A DNA stretch of 6,404 nucleotides from CAYRWR01 sp964537555 (lineage in GTDB: Bacteria > Spirochaetota > Brevinematia > Brevinematales > CAYRWR01). Within the stretch, counting starts at the first letter, position 1. The number at the start of each line of letters is the position of its first letter. The position numbers were made by a program, and so were the translations under genes. The stretch lies in the NCBI GenBank assembly GCA_964537555.1, contig CAZIAD010000094.1, positions 1-6,404 of the forward strand, given 5' to 3'. The notes under the pieces were generated by a model. It saw nothing but the letters and a program-made list of their open reading frames with translations, had not been told where the DNA came from and did no database searches. Below, one piece after another: positions 6,327-6,404 of this stretch.

Positions 6327-6404
6327 ACTTTGACGATCTCCTGGGTGGGGTACCATTTATTGCTGATAGATTCAAATTCCCTGATATTGGTAATATTGCC
6401 GGGA
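6308..6404 (-). CDS. 3' end of a gene cut by the window edge, unknown product
   Basis: The minus strand is open from the right edge to a TAA at 6310-6308, giving the last 31 full codons of a protein that starts beyond the window. The visible C-terminus includes FESISNKWYPTQEIVKVITY and ends in LK. Composition is ordinary for a soluble or helical C-terminus, with no membrane segment or recognisable motif. It lies in the same direction as the barrel gene, with 71 bases between its stop and that gene's start. The barrel gene's own promoter lies in that gap, so co-transcription is possible but not required. The product cannot be named from this fragment. Confidence 0.55.
   Translation of the reverse strand, partial: PGNITNIREFESISNKWYPTQEIVKVITYLK

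Overview
The window looks like chromosomal DNA from a diderm (Gram-negative-type) bacterium. Two proteins are predicted outer-membrane proteins and a third is a full-length RND inner-membrane pump. The genes sit at roughly middling GC between very AT-rich intergenic stretches; the first 147 bases are about 23% GC. Start codons are preceded by clear purine-rich Shine-Dalgarno sites, and the lipid-envelope genes use 'FSQ'/'YSQ'-type signal-peptide ends. Strong Shine-Dalgarno sites together with a sigma-70-like promoter argue against Bacteroidota. A spirochaete or similar environmental diderm is my best guess, with low confidence because no marker gene is present.

Layout. (1) 1-147 is an AT-rich leader with a possible promoter. 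(2) 148-4800 is a two-gene plus-strand operon: a TolC-like outer-membrane channel, then, after 12 bases, an RND efflux pump permease. A strong intrinsic terminator follows at 4830-4860. (3) 4861-5043 is non-coding, with a small palindrome. (4) 5044-5277 is an unrecognised 77-residue plus-strand protein with a basic N-terminal half and three acidic GGLSL repeats. (5) 5400-6236 is a minus-strand gene for a secreted beta-barrel-like protein of unknown family. It has its own promoter (6265-6294), ribosome binding site and terminator (5343-5380), and it converges on the small gene. (6) 6308-6404 is the 3' end of another minus-strand gene cut by the window edge. An inverted repeat lies over its last codons and stop.

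The first two genes supply the outer and inner membrane parts of a tripartite efflux system. The periplasmic adaptor (HlyD/AcrA type) is not encoded in the window and must come from elsewhere if the pump is conventional. Nothing in the sequence identifies the substrate. The small repeat protein and the lone barrel gene have no evident functional link to the pump. The small GGLSL-repeat protein is the most likely undescribed item here.
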